64,000 nt of DNA from Methanolobus sp. Lineage in GTDB: Archaea; Halobacteriota; Methanosarcinia; Methanosarcinales; Methanosarcinaceae. The first letter of the stretch is position 1; every line of letters begins with the position of its first letter. The notes under the pieces were generated by a model. That model was not told the origin of the DNA. It made no database searches and was given only the letters and a program-made list of their open reading frames with translations. The stretch spans positions 29,227 through 93,226 of the forward strand of contig JARVGJ010000005.1 in NCBI GenBank assembly GCA_029762595.1, written 5' to 3'. Both the position numbers and the translations under genes were made by a program. Positions 39,515-50,435 of the stretch are shown here, piece after piece.

Positions 39515-40990
39515 ATGAAAGAGATATATGACAAAATGGCTACAGAAGCCATGAATGCACAGAAAGCGGTTGTAAGCACTATAAATAAGAAGCGTGGTAC
39601 TGCATTTAAGGTGGAAGATGCAAAGCCATATGTTGATGCAGTCAACATGATGGAGCCAAAAGGCGACCAGTGCAAAGAAGTATTCGACCTGCACATAGAT
39701 TCGGTAAATAAGCATTATGAGATCCTTTCTGGTTTAACGGACAGTGTGAGGCCAGAAGATGATCCATTTGTTGAACACTACCAGACACCTCCTATCATGG
39801 ATATATTGTACGAGGAAGATCCTGCATTCAGGACATCTGTGGAGAAGTTCATTGAAAGGATCGGCAGGTCTGGGGCTCTCATCGGTAAAGAATCGATACG
39901 AAGATACGGGGGTTTCTATGGTCCTACCTGCGTTGTAGACTTTGCCTTTGTTCCCGGAAGTACAAGCAATGTGGTTAACAGGATTCTGCAGAAAACAGAT
40001 ATTCCGGTGGACCACAAGCGTGCGATACTCTCTTCCAAGTCATGGGGAATGAACACATCATACGGCATTGGTGCCAAATTCCAGATGGCAATCGAGAATG
40101 GCAAGACTCCGGATGAAGCCTTGAAAGAAGAGATAGAGATGCTTCAGATGGTCTATGATACACCCATGGTTGCCCAGGCCAGGCTCATGGATGAGGCTGG
40201 TCACACATCCTTTGACGTGAAGAAATACATGAATCAGTACAAGCAGAAGATGAAGAAGACGGTAAGGGCTGCAATGGATGCTGATGTGTTCTACGGTAAC
40301 ATTGTTACTGTTCCGGCGTACGGCGTGGGTGATGTTGCCCACCACATATCCCAGTCAATGTTCAACATGACAAAGGATGATGTGGTCATGGCTATCATCA
40401 ATGCTGTGACCGATGTAATGGACGGGACCATGAAGAATGCCATGGGCAAGTTCAGGGACGAGTATTCCCCGCTGACCATAGCAACGGACGCTGCTGCAGC
40501 AGCAACCACCAAGATACTCTGGATGGATGGTTTTACAACCATGATGGTACTTGACCTGCTGGTCAAAAGATTCCACAACCTGGTCCTGAACAATCCTGCA
40601 AGGGGTGCTGCGGCCGAACTTCATAACGTGGACTTCATTGACCTGATAGAAAAGGGCGAACGCATTATTGATCATAAACCAAGGGGTATGGGTGGTATAG
40701 TCCAGGACATACCCGTTGACCTGAGTCCCATTGCCAGCAACGAGGTTCTTAACAACCCGCAGCGTTACACCTATCCGGCATGTGCCATCACTGTCCGGTT
40801 CTCGGCATTGATGAGGCTGGCTGACTTCCCGTGCCTGCTGACCAGTGAACCTGTTACAGCAACGATGCTTACAAACATCATAGCCCTCCATAAGACAGAA
40901 CCGCATTCTCCGGCACGTACCTGCAAGTTCTGTGCTGCCAACTACTTCGATTACAAATGCAAGTATTGTAACTGGACGGAGGCAGTCTGA
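39515..40990 (+). CDS. DUF2193 family protein (methanogen-associated, function unknown)
   Basis: MKEIYDKMATEAMNAQKAVVSTINKKRG... with C-terminal CKFCAANYFDYKCKYCNW; recognised as DUF2193-like. Confidence 0.75.
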   Translation: MKEIYDKMATEAMNAQKAVVSTINKKRGTAFKVEDAKPYVDAVNMMEPKGDQCKEVFDLHIDSVNKHYEILSGLTDSVRPEDDPFVEHYQTPPIMDILYEEDPAFRTSVEKFIERIGRSGALIGKESIRRYGGFYGPTCVVDFAFVPGSTSNVVNRILQKTDIPVDHKRAILSSKSWGMNTSYGIGAKFQMAIENGKTPDEALKEEIEMLQMVYDTPMVAQARLMDEAGHTSFDVKKYMNQYKQKMKKTVRAAMDADVFYGNIVTVPAYGVGDVAHHISQSMFNMTKDDVVMAIINAVTDVMDGTMKNAMGKFRDEYSPLTIATDAAAAATTKILWMDGFTTMMVLDLLVKRFHNLVLNNPARGAAAELHNVDFIDLIEKGERIIDHKPRGMGGIVQDIPVDLSPIASNEVLNNPQRYTYPACAITVRFSALMRLADFPCLLTSEPVTATMLTNIIALHKTEPHSPARTCKFCAANYFDYKCKYCNWTEAV

Positions 40991-40994
40991 GCAC

Positions 40995-41019
40995 AAATGT
41001 GCCTCTATGAGGCACATTT
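40995..41019 (+). terminator. Hairpin terminator after DUF2193 gene
   Basis: AAATGTGCCTC-TAT-GAGGCACATTTT, perfect 11-bp stem with trailing T run. Confidence 0.75.
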
Positions 41020-41105
41020 TATACTTTATGAACTACTATCTTTTCCTGAAATGATCGACAGGGTAATTTTAATTACATATTACTCTCCTTTAAACCCCGG
41101 TTACC

Positions 41106-43358
41106 ATGAAAATAGAATCCCTGGACCTGCCGGATGATGTAATTCGTTTCTACCTGGATTCGGGTATAGAAGAACTCTATCCACCTCAGGCAGAGGCAAT
41201 TGGAAAGGGTTTGCTTGAAGGTAATAACATACTTGCTGCAATTCCCACAGCCTCAGGAAAAACATTGCTTGCCGAGCTTGCGATGTTAAAGGCGATCTCA
41301 AGAGGTGGCAAGGCACTTTATATTGTACCCCTGCGGGCCCTTGCAAGTGAAAAGTTTGACAGGTTCAGGACATTCTCCTCTGTTTTGGTAAAGGGCCCGG
41401 GACATGGCGGCCTGAAAGTCGGGATCTCCACAGGTGATTTCGAATCCCGTGACGAGTGGCTGGGGTTAAATGATATCATCGTTGCCACATCTGAAAAAAC
41501 AGATTCGCTCCTGCGCAATGAGACCAGCTGGATGCAGGAAATAACCACCATCGTGGTTGACGAGGTGCATTTACTTGATTCTGCCAACAGAGGTCCAACT
41601 CTTGAAGTCACGCTCACAAAGCTCATGAAACTTAATCCTGATTGTCATATAATAGCTCTTTCAGCAACCGTTGGAAATGCTAGTGAAGTTGCAAACTGGC
41701 TGAAAGGAAAACTTGTGCTCAGTGAGTGGCGTCCTACAAGCCTTCGTGAGGGTGTTTACTATAATGGCAACATACATTACCATGGTTCACAGAAGCGCAT
41801 TGAAGCCAGATCACAGGATGATGCAGTTAACATCCTTCTTGACACATTAGAGGAAGGGGGCCAGTGCCTTGTATTTGAAAGCAGCCGTAAGAACAGTGTT
41901 TCATTTGCCAAAAGGGCAGGCACAAAGGTGGCTGAAACTCTTGACAAGCCTACAAGAAAAGCACTTGATGAACTCGTCGAGGAGATCATAGAGAACGGTG
42001 AGACCGAGGCAGCAAATGAACTGGCAAAGTGCGTGAGGAACGGAACTGCTTTCCATCATGCAGGACTAAACTCTGCACACCGCAAGATTGTGGAGGATGG
42101 TTTCAGGGCTAGCAAAATAAAGGTAATTTCCAGCACCCCTACCCTTGCGGCAGGGCTCAATCTTCCTGCAAGAAGGGTAATTATCAGGAGTTATAGGCGT
42201 TATGATCCAAATTACGGTATGCAGCCGATTCCGGTGCTTGATTACAAGCAGATGGCAGGTCGTGCAGGCAGGCCACATCTTGATCCTTATGGAGAGTCTG
42301 TCCTTATCGCAAAATCTTATGATGAGATGGCAGGACTGTTTGATAATTATATCGATGCTGATGCAGAGGACATCTGGTCCAAGCTTGGTTCAGAGAACGC
42401 GCTAAGAACTCATATCCTTTCGACGATCGTCAATGGCTTTGCAACAACAAGGGCTGGTCTTCTGGAATTTATTGAAGCAACGTTCTTCGCTTACCAGAAT
42501 GATACCTGGGGAATTATGGAAGTTGTAGATGAATGTCTGGATTTCCTGAGATACAATGGTATGCTTGAGGGCGAGGACACACTGCAGCCAACAGTGCTTG
42601 GAAGACTGGTATCTACACTCTACATTGATCCTCTTTCCGGTGCTTACATTGTTGACGGGCTGAAAAAAGCTAAGGCAGATAATTTTACAGATATGACCCT
42701 CTTGCATCTGATATGCAAAACACCGGATATGAGGCAGCTCTACATGAGAACCAGCGATTATGAAGTGATCAACGATATCATCATGGACCGTAGCGATGAG
42801 TTTGTGGAGATCCCACCCAGGTCAAAGGAAGTTGATTATGAATGGTTCATGGCTGAAGTGAAAACCGCGCTTCTTGTAGAGGACTGGATTAACGAGAAGT
42901 CCCTTGACCTGATAACAAAGAAGTTCGGTGTTGGCGAAGGTGATGTCCATGCATTTGCCGATATCGCAGAATGGCTTATGCATTCGACTTCAAGGCTTTC
43001 AGGACTCATTGCACCTGAAATTCCAAAAGATGTTTCCAGTCATGCTGCACTGCTGGAAAAAAGGATACACTACGGAGCTTCGTCTGAACTTATCGAGCTT
43101 GTAAGCATCAGGGGAATTGGTCGTGTGCGTGCACGTAAGCTATATGAAAGTGGACTTAAAACTGTGCAGGCTATCAAAAATTCTGATATCGGTACTGTAT
43201 CTGAGCTGATAGGTCCAAAGACTGCCAGGAAACTTTTTGATGAGCTTGGCCTTACTTCAGGATTAAGGCCATCCAGGTCAAGTGAGGGCATAAAGTCCGG
43301 AACAATGAGTTCACTTATGGAAAGAGAGCAGAGCACTTTCAATGATTTTGAAAAATAG
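41106..43358 (+). CDS. hel308: ATP-dependent DNA helicase Hel308
   Basis: [38 protein letters not shown]...VDEVHLLD...[13 protein letters not shown]-term HhH. Confidence 0.96.
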   Translation: MKIESLDLPDDVIRFYLDSGIEELYPPQAEAIGKGLLEGNNILAAIPTASGKTLLAELAMLKAISRGGKALYIVPLRALASEKFDRFRTFSSVLVKGPGHGGLKVGISTGDFESRDEWLGLNDIIVATSEKTDSLLRNETSWMQEITTIVVDEVHLLDSANRGPTLEVTLTKLMKLNPDCHIIALSATVGNASEVANWLKGKLVLSEWRPTSLREGVYYNGNIHYHGSQKRIEARSQDDAVNILLDTLEEGGQCLVFESSRKNSVSFAKRAGTKVAETLDKPTRKALDELVEEIIENGETEAANELAKCVRNGTAFHHAGLNSAHRKIVEDGFRASKIKVISSTPTLAAGLNLPARRVIIRSYRRYDPNYGMQPIPVLDYKQMAGRAGRPHLDPYGESVLIAKSYDEMAGLFDNYIDADAEDIWSKLGSENALRTHILSTIVNGFATTRAGLLEFIEATFFAYQNDTWGIMEVVDECLDFLRYNGMLEGEDTLQPTVLGRLVSTLYIDPLSGAYIVDGLKKAKADNFTDMTLLHLICKTPDMRQLYMRTSDYEVINDIIMDRSDEFVEIPPRSKEVDYEWFMAEVKTALLVEDWINEKSLDLITKKFGVGEGDVHAFADIAEWLMHSTSRLSGLIAPEIPKDVSSHAALLEKRIHYGASSELIELVSIRGIGRVRARKLYESGLKTVQAIKNSDIGTVSELIGPKTARKLFDELGLTSGLRPSRSSEGIKSGTMSSLMEREQSTFNDFEK

Positions 43359-43493
43359 GCTATTGTTCTGTATGGGTGAAGAGGTGCACGTTCTAAACAT
43401 TATATATGATGAACAGGTATAAACATCAGAAAATAATCATTATCTTTAGCAATACATCGTTACTAACAAATCACAAACTACAGGGGAATAGAT

Positions 43494-44774
43494 ATGCTTT
43501 ACAAGAAACTATCCGAACTAACCGATGAAGAAAAGAGCAAACTGATAGGACGTGGCGGAGGGGATCTTGCAAATGTCGGCGAGACCGTTGCAGCTATCCT
43601 TAAGGATGTAAGGCATAATGGCGATGCAGCCCTGCGTCAATATACCAGGAAATTCGATGGTGCCGACATTGAGGCGATAGAGGTCACAAGGGAAGAGATC
43701 GATGAGGCTGTGGCAAGTATCGACCCTGAACTCATGAAACACCTTGAGTTCGCTGCCAGCAATATAAGGAAATTCCATGAGGCACAGATGCCTCAAAAGA
43801 TCTGGTTCATTGAGCTTTCACCGGGAATTGAGCTGGGACAGAAGTTCACTGCACTTGAAAGTGTGGGGGCATATGTTCCTGGGGGGAGGGCTTCTTATCC
43901 TTCCACTGCCCTGATGACAATAGTTCCGGCTAAGGTTGCAGGCGTTAAGAATGTGGTTATGTGCACGCCTCCTGGTAAGGATGGAAAGGTTAATCCTCTC
44001 ACACTTGCGGCAGCAAAGGTAGCTGGCGCGGACCATGTTTATAGGCTGGGCGGTGTACAGGCTGTTGCCGGCATGGCCTATGGTACTGAAAGTGTCATGA
44101 AGGTTGATAAGATCGTGGGCCCGGGTAATGTATTTGTGACAGCTGCCAAGATGCAGGTAAGGGATGTTGCAGAGATCGATTTTCCGGCGGGGCCCAGTGA
44201 GTTGCTCATCATAGCGGATGATTCATGTAATGCCAGGATGGCTGCATCGGATATGATAGCTCAGGCTGAACATGATCCAAGTGCGGTGTCGGTGATGGTG
44301 ACAACTTCTCAAAGTATTGCATCACAGGTCAGGGACGAGGTAATAAAACAGGCAAAGGAAACCCTCAGGCAGGATATAGTAAACACTTCCCTTGAAAATG
44401 CTGCAGTCCTTGTGGCATCATCTATGGCTGAATGTGTTTCATTTTCCAATTCATTTGCTCCTGAGCACCTTGAGATCATGGTCCATGACCCGGATCCCAT
44501 CCTTGAAGGTATAGAGCATGCTGGATCTATATTTGTGGGTAACTATGCTCCGGTGCCTGTGGGTGACTATGCATCCGGTACCAATCACGTGTTGCCCACA
44601 GCAGGCTATGCCAGGATATACTCCGGCCTGAACCTCGCTCATTTCATGAAGTCCTCAAGCATACAGAAAATAAGTAAGAAGGGGCTTGAAACCCTTAAAG
44701 GTTCGGTTATTTCGATTGCTGAGGAAGAGGGTCTTAAGGCGCACGCGGATTCTGTCAGGCTAAGGTTTGAGTGA
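43494..44774 (+). CDS. hisD: Histidinol dehydrogenase
   Basis: [41 protein letters not shown]...[14 protein letters not shown]...[15 protein letters not shown]. Confidence 0.97.
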   Translation: MLYKKLSELTDEEKSKLIGRGGGDLANVGETVAAILKDVRHNGDAALRQYTRKFDGADIEAIEVTREEIDEAVASIDPELMKHLEFAASNIRKFHEAQMPQKIWFIELSPGIELGQKFTALESVGAYVPGGRASYPSTALMTIVPAKVAGVKNVVMCTPPGKDGKVNPLTLAAAKVAGADHVYRLGGVQAVAGMAYGTESVMKVDKIVGPGNVFVTAAKMQVRDVAEIDFPAGPSELLIIADDSCNARMAASDMIAQAEHDPSAVSVMVTTSQSIASQVRDEVIKQAKETLRQDIVNTSLENAAVLVASSMAECVSFSNSFAPEHLEIMVHDPDPILEGIEHAGSIFVGNYAPVPVGDYASGTNHVLPTAGYARIYSGLNLAHFMKSSSIQKISKKGLETLKGSVISIAEEEGLKAHADSVRLRFE

Positions 44775-44882
44775 ATTGTATGATGACCCTTTGATTTTTT
44801 TATGCTTCAAATCGGTAATTATTTAATAGGTAAGCACATAGATTATTTTAATAAGTTCTCAACGAACTGGAGAGGGTTACTT

Positions 44883-45287
44883 ATGAAAATAAGAGTTGTA
44901 AGCTCGCGAGAGGAAATACCACATCTTAATCCAAACGAAAAGGTAATTCACCTTGCATTCAGACCATCAAACAAGGATATCTTTTTGCTGGTTCAGACAT
45001 GTCCTAAAGTGGAAGTCATCCAGATACCGGGTTCTTACAGGCGCACAGTCTCAAAGTCCATCGAGATGTTCATGGAAATGCAGAACATCAGGCTCATAGA
45101 AGGTGATGTCTGGGGTCACAGGAAAGATATAAATGAGTACTATAGTATTGCTCCTGCATTACTGGACAAGATCAAAGAACTTAAATCAGAAGGCATGTCT
45201 AATGAGAATATAGTGAACAAACTGGAACGTGAGGGAAAATTGAACAGAGATATGCTGTTGTATGTACTGAGTAAGAATAAGAGTTAA
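44883..45287 (+). CDS. DUF1699 family protein
   Basis: MKIRVVSSREEIPHLNPNEKVIHLAFRPSNKDIFLLVQTCPKVEVIQIPGSYRRTVSKS; likely start is the internal ATG. Confidence 0.7.
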   Translation: MKIRVVSSREEIPHLNPNEKVIHLAFRPSNKDIFLLVQTCPKVEVIQIPGSYRRTVSKSIEMFMEMQNIRLIEGDVWGHRKDINEYYSIAPALLDKIKELKSEGMSNENIVNKLEREGKLNRDMLLYVLSKNKS

Positions 45288-45538
45288 GAGTTGTAAATCA
45301 GTATTTTAAGGGTTGGATAGTGCGCCATCTTGGAGGTACGCACTTAATATCTATTTTATTAACTGAGTATTTGGATCATTTGTTTGTTTTATTATTGTGT
45401 TTGTTTTGTGTGTTCTTTTCCATATTTTCTTTTCATTGAAGATTCAGGACGATGCATATTTATAACTTGGTAAGTTCATTACCATTCTAAAAACATATAT
45501 TGTATTTCACTTAGAAAAGTATACAGGATTTCATTAAC

Positions 45539-46306
45539 ATGACCCAAAAATATGGTAAAGTCTACTTGGTTGGCTCAGGCCCGGGGGACCCGGAGTTACT
45601 AACACTAAAGGCCCGCAGGCTTCTTGATACTGTTGAGGTTGTGGTATACGACCAGCTTCCCGGGAAGGTTATTATTGATTCCATTCCTGAAAGTACTGAA
45701 AAGATAGATGCTGGTAAATATGCCGGGGATCATACACTTACCCAGGCTGAGATCAATGCTATTATAGTACGCAAAGCCAGGGAAGGCAAAGATGTGTTGA
45801 GACTTAAAGGTGGTGACCCTTATATGTTCGGCCGCGGCGGGGAAGAGGCACAGGAGCTGATCAAAGAGGGAATTGATTTTGAGGTCGTCCCGGGTATAAC
45901 ATCTGCTGTTGCTGTTCCTGCCTATGCGGGTATACCTGTGACACATAGGGACCATGCTTCAATGGTCACTTTCATCACGGGTCATGAAGACCCAACAAAA
46001 GAGGAAAGTGCACTTGACTGGGAGACACTTGCTAAATTCGATGGGACTATCGTCATATTCATGGGTGTGAAAATGCTTGGCAGCAATGTCGGTGAACTGA
46101 TGAAATATGGAAAAGATCCGAAAACCCCTGTAGCACTGATAGAAAGAGGCACACGTCCGGACCAGCGGGTGACTGTGGGAGTTCTTGAGAACATAGCTCA
46201 GATAGCAAAGGAAAGAGCCGTAAAGGCTCCTGCAATTACGGTCATCGGCAATGTTGTGACACTACATGAGCTTCTGGGTGAACAGCTCCCTTCAGGTTTT
46301 GAATAA
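45539..46306 (+). CDS. cobA: Uroporphyrinogen-III C-methyltransferase
   Basis: VYLVGSGPGDPELLTLKARRLLDTVEVVVYDQL...VLRLKGGDPYMFGRGGEEAQEL. Confidence 0.96.
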   Translation: MTQKYGKVYLVGSGPGDPELLTLKARRLLDTVEVVVYDQLPGKVIIDSIPESTEKIDAGKYAGDHTLTQAEINAIIVRKAREGKDVLRLKGGDPYMFGRGGEEAQELIKEGIDFEVVPGITSAVAVPAYAGIPVTHRDHASMVTFITGHEDPTKEESALDWETLAKFDGTIVIFMGVKMLGSNVGELMKYGKDPKTPVALIERGTRPDQRVTVGVLENIAQIAKERAVKAPAITVIGNVVTLHELLGEQLPSGFE

Positions 46307-46308
46307 AG

Positions 46309-47115
46309 GTGATTTCCATGTCAGAACAAGTCAAAAGACCTTTGCTTGCAATAATGCGGCCTGAAAGCTACCTCAAGGAATCTGCAGAGCTGGCTGAATA
46401 CATGGGATTTGAACCATTGGCCGTCCCGATGATAGAACTTGCAGATATGAAGGATGAATTCTTTGATGGGTTTGTTGAAAGAGTTCTATCTGGTGTTGCG
46501 GACTTTGTTATATTTACAAGTGCCAATGGAATAGATTTTACTCTAAGGAAGATCCCCTCAGATGACAGGGGCAAATTCATAGACGCACTGAATGCTACAA
46601 AGGTCATAGCAATCGGTCCCACTACCCGTAAGGCCCTGGAAGATCTGGGTATAAATGTAATTGGTATGCCAGGTGTATATAGTTCAGAAGGGCTGGTGGA
46701 ATTCCTCTGCCCGAAAGTAAAAGGTAAGATCATTGACACAGCAAGAAGTTTTTATGGTTCATCCCATTTAATAGAAGGACTGAAGGAATGCGGGGCCCAG
46801 GTCCATGAGACCAATGTCTACACACTGACAAAACCCGAGGGTGATGCCCAGGATGATTTCATACGCAGGATGCTTGATGGCCAGATCGATGTATTCGCTT
46901 TCACAAGTTCAATGATGGTGCGCAATTTCTTTGAATACGCTATTGATAAGGCTTCCATTGAAGAGGTCATAGCCATTATGAACAGGTCGATAGTTGCAGC
47001 TATAGGTATACCTACGGCAAAGACACTTGAAAGCTATGGTGTTAAGGTTTCTGTCACTCCGGGCAAATTCACATTTGAAGACATCCTGATAAAGGTTCTT
47101 GAACAGCTTGATTGA
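46309..47115 (+). CDS. hemD: Uroporphyrinogen-III synthase
   Basis: Follows cobA; FVIFTSANGIDFTLRKI...VIAIGPTTRKALEDLGI...DVFAFTSSMMVRNF. Confidence 0.9.
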   Translation: MISMSEQVKRPLLAIMRPESYLKESAELAEYMGFEPLAVPMIELADMKDEFFDGFVERVLSGVADFVIFTSANGIDFTLRKIPSDDRGKFIDALNATKVIAIGPTTRKALEDLGINVIGMPGVYSSEGLVEFLCPKVKGKIIDTARSFYGSSHLIEGLKECGAQVHETNVYTLTKPEGDAQDDFIRRMLDGQIDVFAFTSSMMVRNFFEYAIDKASIEEVIAIMNRSIVAAIGIPTAKTLESYGVKVSVTPGKFTFEDILIKVLEQLD

Positions 47116-47244
47116 GTTTTTCAAGTAATTCAGACATTTTATTTTTGCTATCTCTCTACCATAGATATAATATAGGATGATGATATAGGAGTTCGCACAC
47201 AATAGAACGATCTTATTTTATCATTTTATTACGGAGTCCTGATC

Positions 47245-48447
47245 ATGATAGGCATTTCAAAACTTTATTGCAGAACTGTAGAGCCTTCGGATGCGCTTCG
47301 ATATGGGCGCGATTCAAAAAGACTCCCATCTCACCTGCTCCAGTTCTCAAAGGATAAGAAACCGGTTGTTGTCTGGAATGTAACACAGCGATGTAACCTT
47401 CGCTGTGTTCATTGTTATGCCCACTCCAGGGATATTGACTACAGGAACGAGCTCACTTTTGAGGAAGGCAAGTCACTTATCGATGATCTTGCAGAGTTCG
47501 GCTGTCCTGTGATATTGTTCTCGGGAGGTGAACCTCTCATGAGAAAAGACCTTCCGGAACTGGCAGGATATGCAACATCAAAGGGTATCAGGGCCGTTAT
47601 ATCCACTAACGGGACACTGATCACAGAAAAGATTGCAAGGAAGCTTAAGGACATAGGTCTTTCCTATGTAGGTATCTCCCTTGATGGCATGAAAGAGACC
47701 AATGACAGTTTCCGTGGTATTGAAGGCTCTTTTGAAAGAGCATTGCAGGGTCTTCGCAACTGTCAGAAAGAAGGGATCAAGGTAGGTCTGCGATTTACCA
47801 TCAATCGCCATAATGTACATGATATTCCGGCAATCTTTGATCTTATGGAACTGGAGAATATTCCGCGTATCTGCTTCTATCACCTTGTATACTCAGGCCG
47901 TGGTTCTGAAATGGTGGCTGAGGACCTTTCACTTGAGGAAAGCAGAAGGACTGTGGATCTGCTGATCGATAAGACAAGAGAGCTTCACAGTAAGGGGAGG
48001 AAGGTAGAGGTTCTGACAGTGGATAATCACTGTGATGGTCCATACATCTATTTGCGCCTCCTAAAAGAGGACCCTGAAAGGGCTGCCGAGGTACTGGAGC
48101 TTCTGAACATGAACCGGGGCAATTCATCAGGGATCGGCTTTGGTTGTATCTCATGGGATGGTTCTGTCCATCCGGACCAGTTCTGGAGGCACCACTCATT
48201 TGGAAATGTGCGGGAGCGTAAGTTCAGTGAGATATGGAGGGATACCGATGACAAGCTCATGGCAGGACTGAAGGATCGCAAATCTCCCATTATGGAGAAT
48301 GCTGACAGATGCGCCAGATGTAAGTGGTTCGATGTGTGTAACGGTAACTTCCGTGTACGTGCCGAAGCTGTGTACGGCAATGTATGGGCAGATGACCCTG
48401 CCTGCTATCTCACAAAGGATGAGATTGGCTATGATGACCAATCATGA
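47245..48447 (+). CDS. ahbC: Radical SAM/SPASM protein, AhbC-type (12,18-didecarboxysiroheme deacetylase)
   Basis: WNVTQRCNLRCVHCYAHS radical SAM motif; SPASM CARCKWFDVCNGNFRVRAEAVYGNVWADDPAC; adjacent to cobA-hemD. Confidence 0.85.
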   Translation: MIGISKLYCRTVEPSDALRYGRDSKRLPSHLLQFSKDKKPVVVWNVTQRCNLRCVHCYAHSRDIDYRNELTFEEGKSLIDDLAEFGCPVILFSGGEPLMRKDLPELAGYATSKGIRAVISTNGTLITEKIARKLKDIGLSYVGISLDGMKETNDSFRGIEGSFERALQGLRNCQKEGIKVGLRFTINRHNVHDIPAIFDLMELENIPRICFYHLVYSGRGSEMVAEDLSLEESRRTVDLLIDKTRELHSKGRKVEVLTVDNHCDGPYIYLRLLKEDPERAAEVLELLNMNRGNSSGIGFGCISWDGSVHPDQFWRHHSFGNVRERKFSEIWRDTDDKLMAGLKDRKSPIMENADRCARCKWFDVCNGNFRVRAEAVYGNVWADDPACYLTKDEIGYDDQS

Positions 48448-48449
48448 TT

Positions 48450-48551
48450 TCAGTTCTGCATGTGTGGTATCACATAACTCAATATGACATATGACATAAT
48501 TGCTACTATCAGTGCCAGGACTGCAAACTTGGCTACAAGTTTTGCGATCAT
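48450..48551 (-). CDS. 33-aa single-TM small protein (sORF)
   Basis: MIAKLVAKFAVLALIVAIMSYVILSYVIPHMQN* preceded by GAGGTGATAATA (SD GAGGTGA); below the ORF track cutoff. Confidence 0.6.
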   Translation of the reverse strand: MIAKLVAKFAVLALIVAIMSYVILSYVIPHMQN

Positions 48552-48668
48552 TATTATCACCTCTCTTCTTCCAAGGGCTTATGTGTCTTCATATAAGGTG
48601 GGAGGTGAACAGGTATAAAAAAGATGTGGCTACCGATGCCACAAATGTCATATTTTTCCTTTAAGTCT

Positions 48669-49019
48669 TCAGACTTCTATGCAGTTCTGCCAGACTCCGT
48701 GGATGTTGCAGTATTCAAGAGCGCAGAATGCCTTGAAGTTATCCATGTCGTTCACGTGAAAAGTTGCAACAGGGTCAGTGTGCACAGGCTCAAAGTCCAT
48801 TCTGCCAAAATTGATGGTCCTTCCCTCTTTTGTGATACCGTAAAGTTCGACCCATTCGATGTGATGCTCAACAGTGTTTGGGTGTGGCACTTCCTTTCCT
48901 ACGACCACGCGTACAAAATCAGCCTTTGCCTGGCCATGTCCCCTGATGATCTCTATTTCAGGCACATGTTTTTCTTTCCCTTCAACTTCCTTTCCTTTAA
49001 GTATTTCCTTGAATTCCAT
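48669..49019 (-). CDS. Superoxide reductase (neelaredoxin/desulfoferrodoxin family)
   Basis: EKHVPEIEIIRG...VVVGKEVPHPNTVEHHIEWVELYG...FCALEYCNIHGVWQN. Confidence 0.92.
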   Translation of the reverse strand: MEFKEILKGKEVEGKEKHVPEIEIIRGHGQAKADFVRVVVGKEVPHPNTVEHHIEWVELYGITKEGRTINFGRMDFEPVHTDPVATFHVNDMDNFKAFCALEYCNIHGVWQNCIEV

Positions 49020-49060
49020 GTATATCACCTATTACACTTTGCGAATATGCTCAAATTCTA

Positions 49061-49570
49061 TTATTCTGTGGCAGGTGGCACAAAGCTCCTTGCTTCTAGT
49101 TCCCTGTCAAGCATGAACAAACCGTTCCCGTCATTACCGACAAGTTTGAGCTTTGCTATCAGTTCATTGTCATTTGCCTCTTCCTCTATCTGTTCCGTGA
49201 CGAACCACTGGAGGAATATCTGGGTAGCATAGTCCTTTTCTTCATATGCAAGTTCTACAAGTTCATGTATTGACTTTGTGATGAACTGTTCATGTTTCAG
49301 TGTTGCCTCAAACATCTCCAATGGGGTTCCAAATGTCCCCGGGGGCTTTTCGATGGCATTAAGGACCACTTTCCCACCCTGCTCGTTTATGTAATCATAT
49401 ATTTTCATGGCATGGGACATCTCTTCCTGATATTGCACCATGAACCAGTTAGCAAAACCACCAAGTCCTTCATATGTGCAGTGTGCGGACATGTCCATGT
49501 AAAGATACGCAGAGTACATCTCCTTATTGATCTGCCCGTTCAGGGCTTCTGTCATATTTTCGCTTAACAT
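49061..49570 (-). CDS. ftn: Ferritin
   Basis: ALNGQINKEMYSAYLYMDMSAHCTYEGLGGFANWFMVQYQEEMSHAMKIYDYINEQGGKV. Confidence 0.96.
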   Translation of the reverse strand: MLSENMTEALNGQINKEMYSAYLYMDMSAHCTYEGLGGFANWFMVQYQEEMSHAMKIYDYINEQGGKVVLNAIEKPPGTFGTPLEMFEATLKHEQFITKSIHELVELAYEEKDYATQIFLQWFVTEQIEEEANDNELIAKLKLVGNDGNGLFMLDRELEARSFVPPATE

Positions 49571-49604
49571 ATGTTTTCACCATTATTTCTTATTATGTAG
49601 ATTA

Positions 49605-49955
49605 TCATACAACTATGACCTCATAGTTATCATCTATGTATCGTGCCATGCTCGGATGTCCCAGCATTTCATCGCACAGGGGAAGATCCTGTCTCTTTGC
49701 ACTTTCAAGGCTTTCCATTTTTGAGGCACATGCCCTGCATACACAGTCTATTAATCCGGATTCCTTTGCTTTTGCATAAAGCTTGCTGAAAGGCCTGTTG
49801 CCATCCTCTGCTTCCTTTACAAGCCTGGTTGCAGAACCTTCGATTATCAATTTAACATCATAGCCTTTTTTTTTCATGTCCAGTGCATTCATCAGGGCAT
49901 GAACGAAACACATTTCTTCTCCATTAAATGCAAAAACAGCTATCTTCTTTCTCAA
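49605..49955 (-). CDS. DsrE-family protein
   Basis: KIAVFAFNGEEMCFVHALMNALDMKKKGYDVKLIIEGSATRLV...GLIDCVCRACASKM. Confidence 0.8.
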   Translation of the reverse strand: MRKKIAVFAFNGEEMCFVHALMNALDMKKKGYDVKLIIEGSATRLVKEAEDGNRPFSKLYAKAKESGLIDCVCRACASKMESLESAKRQDLPLCDEMLGHPSMARYIDDNYEVIVV

Positions 49956-50175
49956 AAGATCACCTTATCCTACAAATTATTCTATGGATTACTCGATCTT
50001 ACTTATTCCTCTTTCTCTCCCTTCTTAGGATTGACCAGATATATATAAAGTGTTTTCGGTATACTGATATTTATTTTAAATATAGCGGTACTATTTCTAT
50101 AAGTAAATACGTATGTAATTAATTTTTATATTTAGTCTGGCTCTTTGTCTGGGTGTATTTGCGCAGATCACTCTT

Positions 50176-50205
50176 AGGTGTCAAGTGAAGAGGTGTCAAG
50201 TGAAG
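50176..50205. repeat. 15-bp perfect tandem duplication
   Basis: AGGTGTCAAGTGAAG x2. Confidence 0.9.
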
Positions 50206-50435
50206 TGCAAAGTGGGGAAGTGCTGGAGCATACCTGTATCAGTAAATGTTACAGGTCATGGCGTTTAGCTTTGCTGTGTCTGGCTGTCCATAAATTCTCA
50301 TGTCTTTCCTTTGCATCCCTGGCCTTTACCAGATAATTTAAATAATCTTACGCCACTTAGGATAAAAAAACACAACCAATATATTGGATATGCTGATCAA
50401 TATATTATCCACATCACATTTATCGGAGAGTCACA

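Noticed and set aside
40355-41017. 220-aa ORF antisense to DUF2193 gene
   Set aside because: Shadow of the DUF2193 reading frame and crosses its terminator hairpin.
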